A DNA stretch of 64,000 nucleotides from Flammeovirgaceae bacterium UBA1842 (GCA_002338655.1 DDIU01000012.1:4137-68136); one strand, 5' to 3'. Positions 50,954 through 60,188 are shown, counted from the first letter of the stretch. Notes: generated from the letters alone by a model not told the origin. Program-made: numbers and translations.

Positions 50954-53515
50954 ATGTTGAGAACAACTGTTCTTATGCTTTTTATTGTTACTTCCGTTCG
51001 AGCTCAATACGCGGATAGCCTATTGAATGTGCTTTCCAAAGTAGATGACCCCAAAACCAGGGTGGATATATACAATGCCATCGTAGATGAATATTGGCAT
51101 ACAAATACTAAAGAGGCCATACTTTATTCGGACTCTGCGTTCCAGCTTTCATCGACTATAAAAGATTATGTGCCCGGATTGGTTCAATCATTAACCAATA
51201 AAGGTATAAGCGCTTATACTTTGGGAGATTATGCCAGTGCCATGGATTATTATTTTCAAGCCATAAAGTTGGGTAATACCCATCAAATTGATACCAAAAG
51301 AATATTTGAGTATTACCTTGTCACACTAAAAAACAAAGGGGACTATCAAATTTTAATTAAATCGGTTGATTCAGTATTGAATATTGAGGATGCAAATGCT
51401 GATTTTAAGGTGAGGTTAAATTTTCTTAAAGCAAGTACACTCATTATACTTGGTGAATTAAATGAAGCTAAAAATATTTTGGATTATTTGGAGCAATCCG
51501 ATTCCAAAACCGTAACCAGAGCGAGCCAGCTCGTGCAGAAAGCGGCATTGGAAAACCTATCAGGAAACTTTAAACTGGCTTTAAAGTATCTAAATGAGGC
51601 CAATAAGTATTACAAAGATCGGGGAGATTCTCTTGACATGGCCAATACCAATAAGGAACTTGGGAGGACCTACATCCTATTGGGGCAGTTTGATAAGGCC
51701 CTATTGGCTATAAACCAGTCTCTTAAGATTTATAAAAATGCCAATTACCCTTTCGGAATAGCGCAAAGTAGATATCAACTTGGTTACTTATATGCTGAAC
51801 TGGGCAAGAATGATCTATCAATTGATAATTACTATGAAGCTCTCAGAATATTTGAAAACCAATCCAATAAAAAAGAATTGGCGGAATGTTATTTTGATTT
51901 GGCTTATATGTACTCTACTTACGATATGCCCAAGGCGATGGAGCTTATAAATGAATCGATAAATGTAAGCCGTCAAATTGCAAATAAATTTACAGAATCA
52001 ATAGCCTTTAATTATTTGGGCACTTTCTATTCGGTTACCAACCAGCTTGATAGTTCATTATATGCATATAACAAAGCCATTGAATTAAGGAAGGAATTGG
52101 GCTATGACTACCTGGCTGCTGAATTTAATGTGGGTACCGTTTATGAAAAAATGGGGAATTTTAAAAAAGCAGAAGAACTGTATCTATTGACCTATCCTAT
52201 TGAAATAAGAAGGGGAAATACGTTAGGCACGGCTATTAGCGAGTACACGTTAGGGGGGTTATATACTAAAATGGGAAAATATAATGAGGCAATTTTATTT
52301 CTGGAAAATGCCTATGATAAATTGGTGAAGATAGAGGCCCATGGGTATTTATTGGAATGTTTGCATTTTCTTGTCCATTATTATGAAACCATAAACGATC
52401 CAGCTAAGGCGTTATATTATTTAAAAGAGCATAATGAAATAAAAGACAGTGTTTATAGCACTGATAAGGAGATACATATAGCGGAAATTGAAACGAGGTA
52501 TGAAATAGAAAAAAAGGAACGTGAAATTGAGGTATTAAGTCTTGAAAATAAAAATAGGTTACAAAGCATAGAGCTTCAGAAAAAGAAAATAAGTAATCAG
52601 AGATTTTTGATTGCATTGATATTGGTGGGGATTTTTAGTGTTGTGGTCTTATTTTTAGTGACCTATAAACTATTGATGCTTAAGAATAAAGCCAATAAGG
52701 AACTAACTGAATTGAATAAAGAGATCAGTGACCAATCAGAAGAAATTGCTGCTCAGTCGGAAGAACTCAGGGAAGCAAATGAAGAGATCTTGTCACTTAA
52801 CGAAAGTTTAGAAGAGAAAGTAACACTACGTACTGAAGAACTTAGAAATGCACACAAAGAATTGGATACTTTTTTCTACCATGCATCACATGATTTCCGA
52901 AGGCCATTGACCACTTTTCTAGGATTGGCGGAAATAGCCAATACGATACTAGAAGATCCAAAGGCCTTGGAGTTGTTTGAGAAAGTAAAAGAAACGGCAG
53001 GAAGCCTTGACAGAATGGTGGGAAAACTCAAGGCTATCAGCATTATTGGATTTGATAAGATAGTCTATGCCCATGTGGATTTCAATGAATTAATAGGTAA
53101 ACAATTGATCAGGCATAAGAAACTGATAAGTGAAAGAAATATAGCAGTAAATATTGATCTTGCAGTTAAAAAAGTCCGATCATCATATGATTTAATAGAA
53201 ATTATACTTGATAACTTATTGGAGAATTCAATACTGTACTCACGTAGTGATGTAAATGCTCTTGTCAATATTGAGACAACTGAAGGGCAGGGCATGCTGA
53301 AATTGAAAGTAACTGATAATGGTCAGGGGATAGAAGATGAATTGAAAAGTAAGATATTTAATATGTACTATCGTGCCAACGAAGCATCACAGGGAAATGG
53401 TTTGGGATTATATATTGCAAAAAAGGCCGTTGAAAAATTAGGGGGCACTATTGAATTTGAGAGTGAATATGAGCAAGGCTCTACGTTCATAGCCCAAATT
53501 CCGTTAAGTACCTAA
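50954..53515 (+). CDS. TPR sensor histidine kinase
   Basis: 853 residues from the ATG at 50954; a TTG two codons earlier is less likely. Signal peptide (ending TSVRAQ), then about ten TPR units (about 50-450) such as GRTYILLGQFDKALLAINQSLKIY, a coiled coil, a membrane helix (about 549-575) and a second coiled coil. The kinase has the H-box FYHASHDFRRPLTT (His near 644), N-box LDNLLENSILYS and G-box VTDNGQGIEDELKSKIF plus GNGLGLYIAKKAVEKLGG. The stretch ISDQSEEIAAQSEELREAN is typical of this class. No response regulator is adjacent, so it is an orphan kinase. Confidence 0.95.
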   Translation: MLRTTVLMLFIVTSVRAQYADSLLNVLSKVDDPKTRVDIYNAIVDEYWHTNTKEAILYSDSAFQLSSTIKDYVPGLVQSLTNKGISAYTLGDYASAMDYYFQAIKLGNTHQIDTKRIFEYYLVTLKNKGDYQILIKSVDSVLNIEDANADFKVRLNFLKASTLIILGELNEAKNILDYLEQSDSKTVTRASQLVQKAALENLSGNFKLALKYLNEANKYYKDRGDSLDMANTNKELGRTYILLGQFDKALLAINQSLKIYKNANYPFGIAQSRYQLGYLYAELGKNDLSIDNYYEALRIFENQSNKKELAECYFDLAYMYSTYDMPKAMELINESINVSRQIANKFTESIAFNYLGTFYSVTNQLDSSLYAYNKAIELRKELGYDYLAAEFNVGTVYEKMGNFKKAEELYLLTYPIEIRRGNTLGTAISEYTLGGLYTKMGKYNEAILFLENAYDKLVKIEAHGYLLECLHFLVHYYETINDPAKALYYLKEHNEIKDSVYSTDKEIHIAEIETRYEIEKKEREIEVLSLENKNRLQSIELQKKKISNQRFLIALILVGIFSVVVLFLVTYKLLMLKNKANKELTELNKEISDQSEEIAAQSEELREANEEILSLNESLEEKVTLRTEELRNAHKELDTFFYHASHDFRRPLTTFLGLAEIANTILEDPKALELFEKVKETAGSLDRMVGKLKAISIIGFDKIVYAHVDFNELIGKQLIRHKKLISERNIAVNIDLAVKKVRSSYDLIEIILDNLLENSILYSRSDVNALVNIETTEGQGMLKLKVTDNGQGIEDELKSKIFNMYYRANEASQGNGLGLYIAKKAVEKLGGTIEFESEYEQGSTFIAQIPLST

Positions 53516-53522
53516 CCAAACT

Positions 53523-55283
53523 TTATTCAGCCGCTTTTAATGTATTATTGATATAAGTATCAATTTGTTTTTCAAGTATTGTTAATGGAACTGATCCATT
53601 TTGCAATATTGCCTTATGGAATTCCCCGATATTAAACTCGTCACCAAGGGCTTCCTCTGCTTTTTTTCTAAGGCTCTTGATTTTAATTTCACCTATCTTA
53701 TAACTAAGGGCTTGCCCAGGCCAACCAATGTACCGGTCAATTTCTGTTGTCACCTCATGAATAGACAAAGCAGTGTTCTCACTGAGGAATTTAAGGGCTT
53801 GTTCCCTAGTCCAGCCTTTGTCATGGATGCCAGTATCAACCACTAAGCGGCATGCACGCCACATTTCATAAGTATACCTACCAAATAGTTCATAAGGTGT
53901 AGTATACATACCCATTTCTTCGCCCAAATATTCACTATAAAGCCCCCATCCTTCACCAAAGGCACTTATGTAATAGTTTTTTCTGAAGTTAGGCAAGTCT
54001 TCGATTTCAGCGGCCAATGCTCCCTGTAAATGATGCCCAGGTACTGCTTCATGCAAAGTCAGAGAGGGTAAAGTATATAATGTCCTGCTTTTCAAATCGT
54101 AGGTATTCACCCAATAAATGCCAGCACGCTTTGATGCCCAAGATCCACCAACATATCTGCCAGATGTATAAGTAGGGGCAATGCTAGCTGGCACTGGCTC
54201 AACGGTAAAAGGCAATGAGTATAACTCATTAAAATACTTGGGTAGCTGCCCTTCGGCTTTTTTGCTTAGCCAAGAAGCATAATTAAGTAGCTCTTGAGGG
54301 GTTTTGGCATAGAACTGTTCGTCAGTTCTTAAGTAGTGGATGAAGTCGGCAAATGAGCCTTTGAATTTAAGGTCATCAATTATTTTTTGCATGGCAGCAC
54401 GAATGCGTGCCACTTCGGATAGACCGAGATTATGAACTGAATCTGGTGTTAAAGGTAGGGTAGTATAATGGCGGACTCTGTTTTCGTAATATTCTTTGCC
54501 ACCTGGGATAAAGCTAATGCCAGGTTGATCCATGGCAACTGGCATATATTCATTCTTAAAAAATGAATTTAACCCTTGAAAAGTAGATACTAGGCTACCA
54601 ATCACTTTTTCACTTTCTTGCTGAATGGCTGATCGGTCAGTTTCACTAATGTTTTGAGGCAAATCAATGATAGGCTTGTAGAAGGTAGATTGTTTAAGGT
54701 CATCTACCACCCAGGGTTTCAGTAGCTCAAGCGTGTTTTTTACAATGATTTTTGGGGCCACGATGCCTTCATCCATCCCCATTTTCATCAGGGTAACGTA
54801 TTCGTTTACTCTATTTTCATACTTTGGCAACCAAGCCAGGTAGTTATAATAATCATCGGTATTTTTGAAGGGTAGGTTAGGCAATACATAGGCCATCTGG
54901 TTGTAGAAACCACCCTCTGCATTAAAAGGGATAAGGTTTATCTTGTATTTCACCTCATCTACCTGATCATTCAATCTGATCAACATCACTGCTTTACTTA
55001 TCTTTTCCTGTTCGGCTAAATCAGCGTCAGCTATGCCCTCCAATTCTTCGATGAAGTTTTTTAAGCTATCAGCGTTAGCTTTTTGGTGTTCATACGAGAT
55101 TGAAGACAAATCTCCATGAGGGTGAAAACCACGGTATAGGCTGTCTTCAGGTGATGAGCCAAAATTCCCTATTTTTTCAAAAAGTTGGCTAAGCTCCTTA
55201 TTTTCTTTTGGAGCTTTATTCGTTTCAATGGGAGTTTGACAAGCAAGTGCTACAATGAAAAGAAATGGCAGTAGATGTTTCAT
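53523..55283 (-). CDS. DUF885 lipoprotein, probable metallopeptidase
   Basis: 586 residues with a lipoprotein signal (FLFIVALACQTP, Cys15). DUF885 covers most of the protein; the zinc motif is LHEAVPGHHLQGAL (HExxxGHH type), followed by FGEGWGLYSEYLGEEMGMY. YIGWPGQALSYKIGE near the C-terminus is another family mark. The fold is related to M2/M3 peptidases, so it is probably a peptidase outside the cytoplasm. It converges on the histidine kinase with 7 bases between stops. Confidence 0.93.
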   Translation of the reverse strand: MKHLLPFLFIVALACQTPIETNKAPKENKELSQLFEKIGNFGSSPEDSLYRGFHPHGDLSSISYEHQKANADSLKNFIEELEGIADADLAEQEKISKAVMLIRLNDQVDEVKYKINLIPFNAEGGFYNQMAYVLPNLPFKNTDDYYNYLAWLPKYENRVNEYVTLMKMGMDEGIVAPKIIVKNTLELLKPWVVDDLKQSTFYKPIIDLPQNISETDRSAIQQESEKVIGSLVSTFQGLNSFFKNEYMPVAMDQPGISFIPGGKEYYENRVRHYTTLPLTPDSVHNLGLSEVARIRAAMQKIIDDLKFKGSFADFIHYLRTDEQFYAKTPQELLNYASWLSKKAEGQLPKYFNELYSLPFTVEPVPASIAPTYTSGRYVGGSWASKRAGIYWVNTYDLKSRTLYTLPSLTLHEAVPGHHLQGALAAEIEDLPNFRKNYYISAFGEGWGLYSEYLGEEMGMYTTPYELFGRYTYEMWRACRLVVDTGIHDKGWTREQALKFLSENTALSIHEVTTEIDRYIGWPGQALSYKIGEIKIKSLRKKAEEALGDEFNIGEFHKAILQNGSVPLTILEKQIDTYINNTLKAAE

Positions 55284-55302
55284 AGGTTTTAGGTTTGAGT
55301 AT

Positions 55303-55332
55303 TAAAAGTAGCAAAAGCTTGGTTGAATTCAA
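55303..55332 (-). promoter_or_regulatory. Candidate promoter of the DUF885 gene
   Basis: On the minus strand TTG (55332-55330 region), 19-base spacer, TACTTTTA (55310-55303), one base off TAnnTTTG. The leader is about 15 bases. Confidence 0.45.
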
Positions 55333-55446
55333 CAGTAAATAATATAAACGGTCAACAATTTATTTGGTCAATTCCGTACCTTGGATTTTTTGAATGGTAT
55401 GCATTTTTTTAAATAATCACTATCTTCATGCTGAACTATACTTGCT

Positions 55447-55812
55447 ATGATTTTCAAAAAGAAGGATAAAAGCGATAATTCAGTAAATATCAGTCACCTT
55501 AAAAATTTAATGGTACTGGCCTTGGCTGACGGTCATTTAGCTGAAATCGAAGAGCATTTGCTGCTGGCAATAGCACATCGATTAGGCCTAGAGGACAAAG
55601 ATGTAGCGGAAATAAAAATGAATCTTGATCAGGTTTCCTTTGTATTGCCGGAAAAATATGAGGACAGGGTTGACCAATTTAATGAGTTACTTACACTCAT
55701 GGCTATTGATGGACATATTGACCCTGAGGAAGAACAGATATGCAGGGATTTTGCCGAAAAATATGAATTGATGGATCATGTGACGGAGTCAATGATCTCA
55801 AAATACAGGTAA
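55447..55812 (+). CDS. Small TerB-like protein (second of three)
   Basis: 121 residues. A basic start (MIFKKKDKSD) precedes two half-repeats with acidic loops: HLKNLMVLALADGHLAEIEEH and LLTLMAIDGHIDPEEEQ, separated by SFVLPEKYEDR. The order and the shared H-x-K-N-L and A-DG words match the proteins at 27996-28343 and 55816-56253. No signal or membrane helix. It converges on the third copy with only 3 bases between stops. Confidence 0.75.
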   Translation: MIFKKKDKSDNSVNISHLKNLMVLALADGHLAEIEEHLLLAIAHRLGLEDKDVAEIKMNLDQVSFVLPEKYEDRVDQFNELLTLMAIDGHIDPEEEQICRDFAEKYELMDHVTESMISKYR

Positions 55813-55815
55813 TTA

Positions 55816-56253
55816 CTATTCAAGCAGCCATTTTAGGCGTGGCATGGTTTCTTTAGGACTGTTTTTATTCTCTATATTGGCCTTTATCGTAGAAATTAAT
55901 TCATCAACCTTACTTTTTTGATAGCCAAATTTGATAGCAAATAGATTACAAAGTTTCATTTCTTCAGAATGGATCTCATTGTCGATGATCATCATATGAA
56001 CAAGGTCATACATCTGTGTAAATTTCTCCAGCTGATCAATGGGCACTTCAAATTCAATACGACTGTTATCGTTTTTGATGGCTTTGAGCTTTGAGGCTGA
56101 TATGCCATTTCGTTTAGCTATTTTCAACAACAAATCATATTCAACCTGATCAAAATTACCATCAGCTGCTGCAATTTCAATTAGATTTTTCATGTGACTA
56201 TGTGCACTACTCTTTCCTTGCTTGAAGAGATTAAGGATTTCAGTAAATTTCAT
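55816..56253 (-). CDS. Small TerB-like protein (third of three)
   Basis: 145 residues from the ATG at 56253 (a GTG one codon upstream is possible). HMKNLIEIAAADGNFDQVEYD and the second half-repeat VHMMIIDNEIHSEEM follow the plan of its two relatives, with EFEVPIDQLEKF between; the second loop has DN where the others have DG. It ends with a C-terminal extension after KANIEN. Convergent with the gene at 55447. Confidence 0.74.
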   Translation of the reverse strand: MKFTEILNLFKQGKSSAHSHMKNLIEIAAADGNFDQVEYDLLLKIAKRNGISASKLKAIKNDNSRIEFEVPIDQLEKFTQMYDLVHMMIIDNEIHSEEMKLCNLFAIKFGYQKSKVDELISTIKANIENKNSPKETMPRLKWLLE

Positions 56254-56359
56254 CACGTTTAATATTGAATGGAATTAGTTGTAATTTACTTTTTTATCAG
56301 AGATTATAGAATATTAATCCTTAAAATTTAATCTTAGATTATTTTGCTAGCTTCGGGGT

Positions 56360-56938
56360 ATGCTTAAATGGATTTTTCGCTTGATATTTAAATTAAAAGG
56401 GTGGCAACTCTATCAACCGATCCCAAAAGATGCATTTAATTGTGTAATGGTAGCCGCTCCCCATACTAGTAACTGGGATTTTGTCTATGCCATTACCGCT
56501 TTACAACAGCTGGGTGTAAACCCAAGATTTACCATAAAAAAGGAACTCAACAAATTTCCATTTGGAGGAATAGCCACTAATTTTGGTGCTATTTGGATCG
56601 ACAGAAGTCCAAAAGATGGTGTTAAGCAAAACATGACCCAGGTAATGGCAGATTTGTTTCGTGAGGCAAAGAAGCCGCTATCAATGCTGGTAACTGCTGA
56701 AGGGACTAGGGCAAAGGCCACCAAGTGGAAAACAGGGTTTTATTACGCAGCCCTTGAAGCCAAAGTGCCCATTTGCCTGTCTTTTATGGATTATAAAACC
56801 CGTATAACAGGTGTGGGAGAATGTTTTATTCCTTCAGGGGATATTGATAAGGATATGAGAATAATAATGGACTTTTATAAGGACAAAACTGGCAAGTACC
56901 CTGAAAATTTCAGTTTGGATGAGCGGTATTCAGATTGA
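56360..56938 (+). CDS. Lysophospholipid acyltransferase-family protein (PlsC-like)
   Basis: 192 residues. The acyltransferase motif I appears as APHTSNWDFV (H-x4-D), motif II-like as GAIWIDRS and motif III as TAEGTRAKATKWKTGFYYAA. It is shorter than PlsC and of a class often called 1-acyl-glycerol-phosphate acyltransferase in this phylum. The acceptor is uncertain. Its stop codon directly abuts the stop of the convergent binding-protein gene. Confidence 0.88.
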   Translation: MLKWIFRLIFKLKGWQLYQPIPKDAFNCVMVAAPHTSNWDFVYAITALQQLGVNPRFTIKKELNKFPFGGIATNFGAIWIDRSPKDGVKQNMTQVMADLFREAKKPLSMLVTAEGTRAKATKWKTGFYYAALEAKVPICLSFMDYKTRITGVGECFIPSGDIDKDMRIIMDFYKDKTGKYPENFSLDERYSD

Positions 56939-57802
56939 TTACTTCCTTTTCCAAACCAAATTGTCCCCTTTTGTATTTCCCTCTATAACCCCAGCCTCCT
57001 TTAGTGTAAAAAAGACACTTTTTAACATCTTATTACTTACCCAACTGTCAGTAGCCCATTCAGTAGCATGAAACCAATAATTGGCATCTTTGATACCGAT
57101 ACCATATTTGGTACTTACTAGTTGTGCTGCATTGGGGTTTTGCATAAATTCATCACAGCTTTGATGGATAATTTTCAGGATTTTGTCGATTGCCACGGGT
57201 TGGGCTTCAATGAGCTTATTGGTAGCAGCAATCATAAAGCACGGCCACGGGGAGATGAATTCACCAATTCTTCTCAAATAGCCCTTGGCCACATAAGGCT
57301 TAGTGGTATATTTTTCCCAATAGAAAGCATCCGTTTGCCCACTGTTTAGGGACTCGATAGCACCATCGATATTTTTTACTGTAACAAATTGGGCCTCATT
57401 CAATTTCTCACCTTTCATCAATGCATCCACTGTGGGCATAAGGTGTGAACCGGAACCGACCCGGCTGATGGCAATTTTTTGATCAAAGACTTTTTCATAA
57501 GAATCCAAAGAATTATCAATTCCCGTGTGTATACCCCAAATAAGCGGTGATTTTACATAACTACTGATTATTTTGGAGGGGTTGCCTTGGATTATGTCCC
57601 TAATTATCCCTTCTGTAAGCACGATGCAAATATCACACTCATCATTTCGAAGTGCTTGGGACATTTCACCCGTTCCACCAAGATAGTTGATCCAAGCAAG
57701 ATCGATGCCTGCATCACTGAATTTACCATCTTCTATGGCTAAGTGAATGGGTAGGTTAAAATGCTCTGGCACGCCACCTATACGAATTTTTATCCGGGTC
57801 AT
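56939..57802 (-). CDS. Cytosolic periplasmic-binding-protein-fold protein
   Basis: 287 residues. VRIGG-type start (MTRIKIRIGGVPEHFNLPIH) with LAIEDGKFSDAGIDLAWINYLGGTG, quoted in parts, matches the NMT1/THI5-like or SsuA-like class II binding-protein fold. There is no signal peptide or lipobox, and no ABC permease or ATPase is nearby, so it is not an ordinary transport protein. The PEHF entry recalls the cytosolic Ca3427-like group known from fungi and bacteria. The ligand is unknown. Confidence 0.78.
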   Translation of the reverse strand: MTRIKIRIGGVPEHFNLPIHLAIEDGKFSDAGIDLAWINYLGGTGEMSQALRNDECDICIVLTEGIIRDIIQGNPSKIISSYVKSPLIWGIHTGIDNSLDSYEKVFDQKIAISRVGSGSHLMPTVDALMKGEKLNEAQFVTVKNIDGAIESLNSGQTDAFYWEKYTTKPYVAKGYLRRIGEFISPWPCFMIAATNKLIEAQPVAIDKILKIIHQSCDEFMQNPNAAQLVSTKYGIGIKDANYWFHATEWATDSWVSNKMLKSVFFTLKEAGVIEGNTKGDNLVWKRK

Positions 57803-57905
57803 CGTTAGTAGTCAATTTAAGAAGTTCAAAACTCGTTTTTTTTATGAAGCATACGGTAGAATATTCAATTTGTTTTAATTAAAATTGACCATCTAATTAT
57901 CACTC

Positions 57906-57935
57906 TTGTGAAAGCATCCGCTTTACATACTTTCA
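57906..57935 (+). promoter_or_regulatory. Candidate promoter of nhaD
   Basis: TTG at 57906-57908, 19-base spacer, TACTTTCA at 57928-57935, two bases off TAnnTTTG. The leader to the ATG at 57955 is about 13 bases. Confidence 0.38.
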
Positions 57936-57954
57936 ATTTTACCGAGAAACCTGA

Positions 57955-59232
57955 ATGACTTATTATATAATATTTGCCTTCATATTCGGCTATCTTCTTA
58001 TATCATTGGAAGATGTAATAAAAATCAACAAAACAGCCGTTGCATTATATACGGGCATAATTTCTTGGATTATTTATGCTGTTTACACTGGGGAGTCTGA
58101 TGAATTCAATACCGAACTTACCCTACAACTAGGAGGTATTTCTGAGATCCTGTTCTTTCTGATGGGAGCGATGACCATCATAGAACTGATTGATATCCAT
58201 CGTGGGTTTGATGTAATTACAAACAGAATAAAAACCACTAGTAAAAGCAAATTAATGTGGTTGACAGCCCTACTTGCTTTTTTCTTGTCAGCATTGCTGG
58301 ATAACCTCACCACATCCATTGTAATGATATCGTTGTTAAGGAAACTGATCAATGACAAGGAAGATATTAAACTCTACGCTGGGGTGCTTATCATAGCTGC
58401 CAATGCGGGTGGGGCCTGGTCACCGATAGGGGACATTACCACTACAATGCTATGGATAGGGGGGCAGGTAAGCGCCAATAATATCATAACAACATTGTTC
58501 ATACCTAGCTTATTATGTCTATTGGTACCGATGTTTGTGCTTACTTTCAATATGAAGGGAGATCTAAAAAGGGTTGAAAAAAATCAGGAAAAGGCACTTA
58601 AAAAGGAGAAAGTAAAAGGAAGCTGGCGTATGTTGATTGGGGGATTAAGTGCACTCGCATTTGTCCCAGTTTTCAAAACCATAACTCATCTGCCGCCTTA
58701 TATGGGTATGTTACTGGGCCTGTCAATGGTTTGGATCCTATCTGAGTTGATTCACTTCAGAAAAGATGAGGAATCCAAGAAACCTTTCTCGGCAGTGTAT
58801 GCGCTCAGTAAAATTGATACTTCAAGTGTACTTTTCTTTCTGGGGATACTTTTGGCAGTAGGGGCGTTGGAAAATGCACACGTTCTTGAAAAGTTGGCAT
58901 TATGGATGAATGATACTATCGGTAACCTTGATGCTATTGTATTTTGTATGGGTCTATTTTCTTCCATTATAGATAACGTACCATTGGTAGCGGCAACTAT
59001 GGGGATGTATCCATTGGCAGATTTTCCCATGGATAATCAGATATGGGAGTTTACAGCTTATTGTGCTGGTACCGGTGGTAGCATACTTATCATCGGATCT
59101 GCCGCTGGAGTAGCTGTGATGGGAATGACCAAGATCAGTTTCTTTTGGTACCTTAAAAAGATTTCTTGGTTGGCTTTATTGGGGTATTTGGCAGGTGCGG
59201 CCTATTTTGTAATCATAAATAATTGGTTTTAG
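57955..59232 (+). CDS. nhaD: NhaD-type Na+/H+ antiporter
   Basis: 425 residues with about 12 membrane helices. NhaD/ArsB-superfamily marks: LLDNLTTSIVMISLLRKLI, NAGGAWSPIGDITTTMLWIGG, DNVPLVAATMGMYP and GTGGSILIIGSAAGVAVMG, each with the conserved Asp or polar residues. It exports sodium in exchange for protons, suiting a marine or saline habitat. A single gene. Confidence 0.95.
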   Translation: MTYYIIFAFIFGYLLISLEDVIKINKTAVALYTGIISWIIYAVYTGESDEFNTELTLQLGGISEILFFLMGAMTIIELIDIHRGFDVITNRIKTTSKSKLMWLTALLAFFLSALLDNLTTSIVMISLLRKLINDKEDIKLYAGVLIIAANAGGAWSPIGDITTTMLWIGGQVSANNIITTLFIPSLLCLLVPMFVLTFNMKGDLKRVEKNQEKALKKEKVKGSWRMLIGGLSALAFVPVFKTITHLPPYMGMLLGLSMVWILSELIHFRKDEESKKPFSAVYALSKIDTSSVLFFLGILLAVGALENAHVLEKLALWMNDTIGNLDAIVFCMGLFSSIIDNVPLVAATMGMYPLADFPMDNQIWEFTAYCAGTGGSILIIGSAAGVAVMGMTKISFFWYLKKISWLALLGYLAGAAYFVIINNWF

Positions 59233-59364
59233 AATTAAATACCCGACTAAAATTTAGTAGTTATTAACTATGAAGTTAGTAGGGAAATTCCTTACATCGG
59301 GCCTTGTTAGCAGTAGTTAGATGACAAAATCACCTGTATTGAATAAATTTATTGAACAATAAAC

Positions 59365-59380
59365 GCAACCATATAGTTGC
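59365..59380. promoter_or_regulatory. ArsR operator, upstream copy
   Basis: GCAACC-ATAT-AGTTGC; 6-base arms with one mismatch. Its centre is 40 bases from that of the downstream copy, and its right arm contains the TTG that serves as the -33 element. Confidence 0.7.
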
Positions 59381-59405
59381 TTAAATCGTTTTTGTCTTAT
59401 ATTCG
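59377..59405 (+). promoter_or_regulatory. Promoter of the AHSA1-ArsR-DinB operon
   Basis: TTG at 59377-59379, 18-base spacer, TATATTCG at 59398-59405, one base off TAnnTTTG. The predicted transcript start near 59411 lies within the downstream operator. Confidence 0.6.
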
Positions 59406-59420
59406 CAACTGATTAGTTGC
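59405..59420. promoter_or_regulatory. ArsR operator, downstream copy
   Basis: GCAACT-GATT-AGTTGC, a perfect palindrome with 6-base arms, covering the predicted transcript start. It shares the GCAAC-N6-GTTGC pattern with 59365-59380. Binding by the ArsR protein encoded in the operon would block initiation. Confidence 0.75.
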
Positions 59421-59446
59421 ATTTATAAACCAAAATATTAATTATC

Positions 59447-59872
59447 ATGAAAGACTCACTTAGAAAAGAACATTTTTACTCACACCCTATTGATAGGGTA
59501 TGGAAAGCGATCACCGATCAAAGTGAAATTGCGGAATGGTTTCTCAAAGCTGATTTTAAACCAACGATTGGATATCAGTACACGCTTACACATGAGGATA
59601 CTACAATAAGTGGAAAAATATTGGAGGCATCACCAGTAAACAAATTGGTATATACCTGGATAGTAAGCGGAACAGGTGACGTTGAAACAACGGTTAGCTG
59701 GCAACTCACCGAAGTTAATGGCGGTACCCAATTGGTAATAGAACACAAAGGGATTAGCAATTACCCTGATGAAAAACTGGCTACCACTATGTTCAATAGT
59801 TATTCGGGAGGTTGGGACGGATGTATTACCAACCTGGAAAAATACCTCAACAAGATTGTCCATGTCAAATAA
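59447..59872 (+). CDS. AHSA1/SRPBCC-domain protein
   Basis: 141 residues. The START-like fold of the AHSA1 group starts with IDRVWKAITDQSEIAEWF and ends with SYSGGWDGCITNLEKYL. These small proteins bind hydrophobic ligands and are usually encoded with an ArsR regulator, as here. The last 11 bases overlap the ArsR start, which implies coupled translation. Confidence 0.93.
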   Translation: MKDSLRKEHFYSHPIDRVWKAITDQSEIAEWFLKADFKPTIGYQYTLTHEDTTISGKILEASPVNKLVYTWIVSGTGDVETTVSWQLTEVNGGTQLVIEHKGISNYPDEKLATTMFNSYSGGWDGCITNLEKYLNKIVHVK

Positions 59873-60188
59873 AATTGATAAAATTTTTAAAGCCATTGCT
59901 GACCCCACACGTAGGGAGATTATGAATGTTTTGATCGTGGCCGCCACAGCTTTATCCATTACTCAAATAACGGCTCAGTTTAATATTTCCCGGCAAGGGA
60001 TCACCAAGCACATTAAGTCGCTGGAAGATGCTGGCTTAATTAATATTACTGAGCAAGGACGTGAGAGATACTGTAAGGCGACACCGGTAAACCTCAAGGT
60101 TGTACATGATTGGCTAGCCAGTTACGAGCGATTCTGGTCAGATAAGCTGTCCAACTTGGGTGATTTCTTAGATAACAAATACAATTAA
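59862..60188 (+). CDS. ArsR-family transcriptional regulator
   Basis: 108 residues from the ATG at 59862; the frame is open further back inside the preceding gene but that part is not ArsR-like. The winged helix is clear: FKAIADPTRREIMNVL, then ITQITAQFNISRQGITKHIKSLEDAGLI. It lacks the metal-binding Cys of arsenic sensors. It belongs to the group paired with AHSA1 proteins and probably represses its own operon through the two palindromes upstream. Confidence 0.94.
   Translation: MSNKIDKIFKAIADPTRREIMNVLIVAATALSITQITAQFNISRQGITKHIKSLEDAGLINITEQGRERYCKATPVNLKVVHDWLASYERFWSDKLSNLGDFLDNKYN

Noticed and set aside
59365..59420. Two similar 16-base units considered as a tiny CRISPR array
   Set aside because: Only two copies, palindromic themselves, and placed on a promoter; operators explain them better.
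59769..60188. ArsR start at 59769 giving 139 residues
   Set aside because: The extra 31 residues are out-of-frame translation of the AHSA1 gene; the family N-terminus begins at the ATG at 59862.
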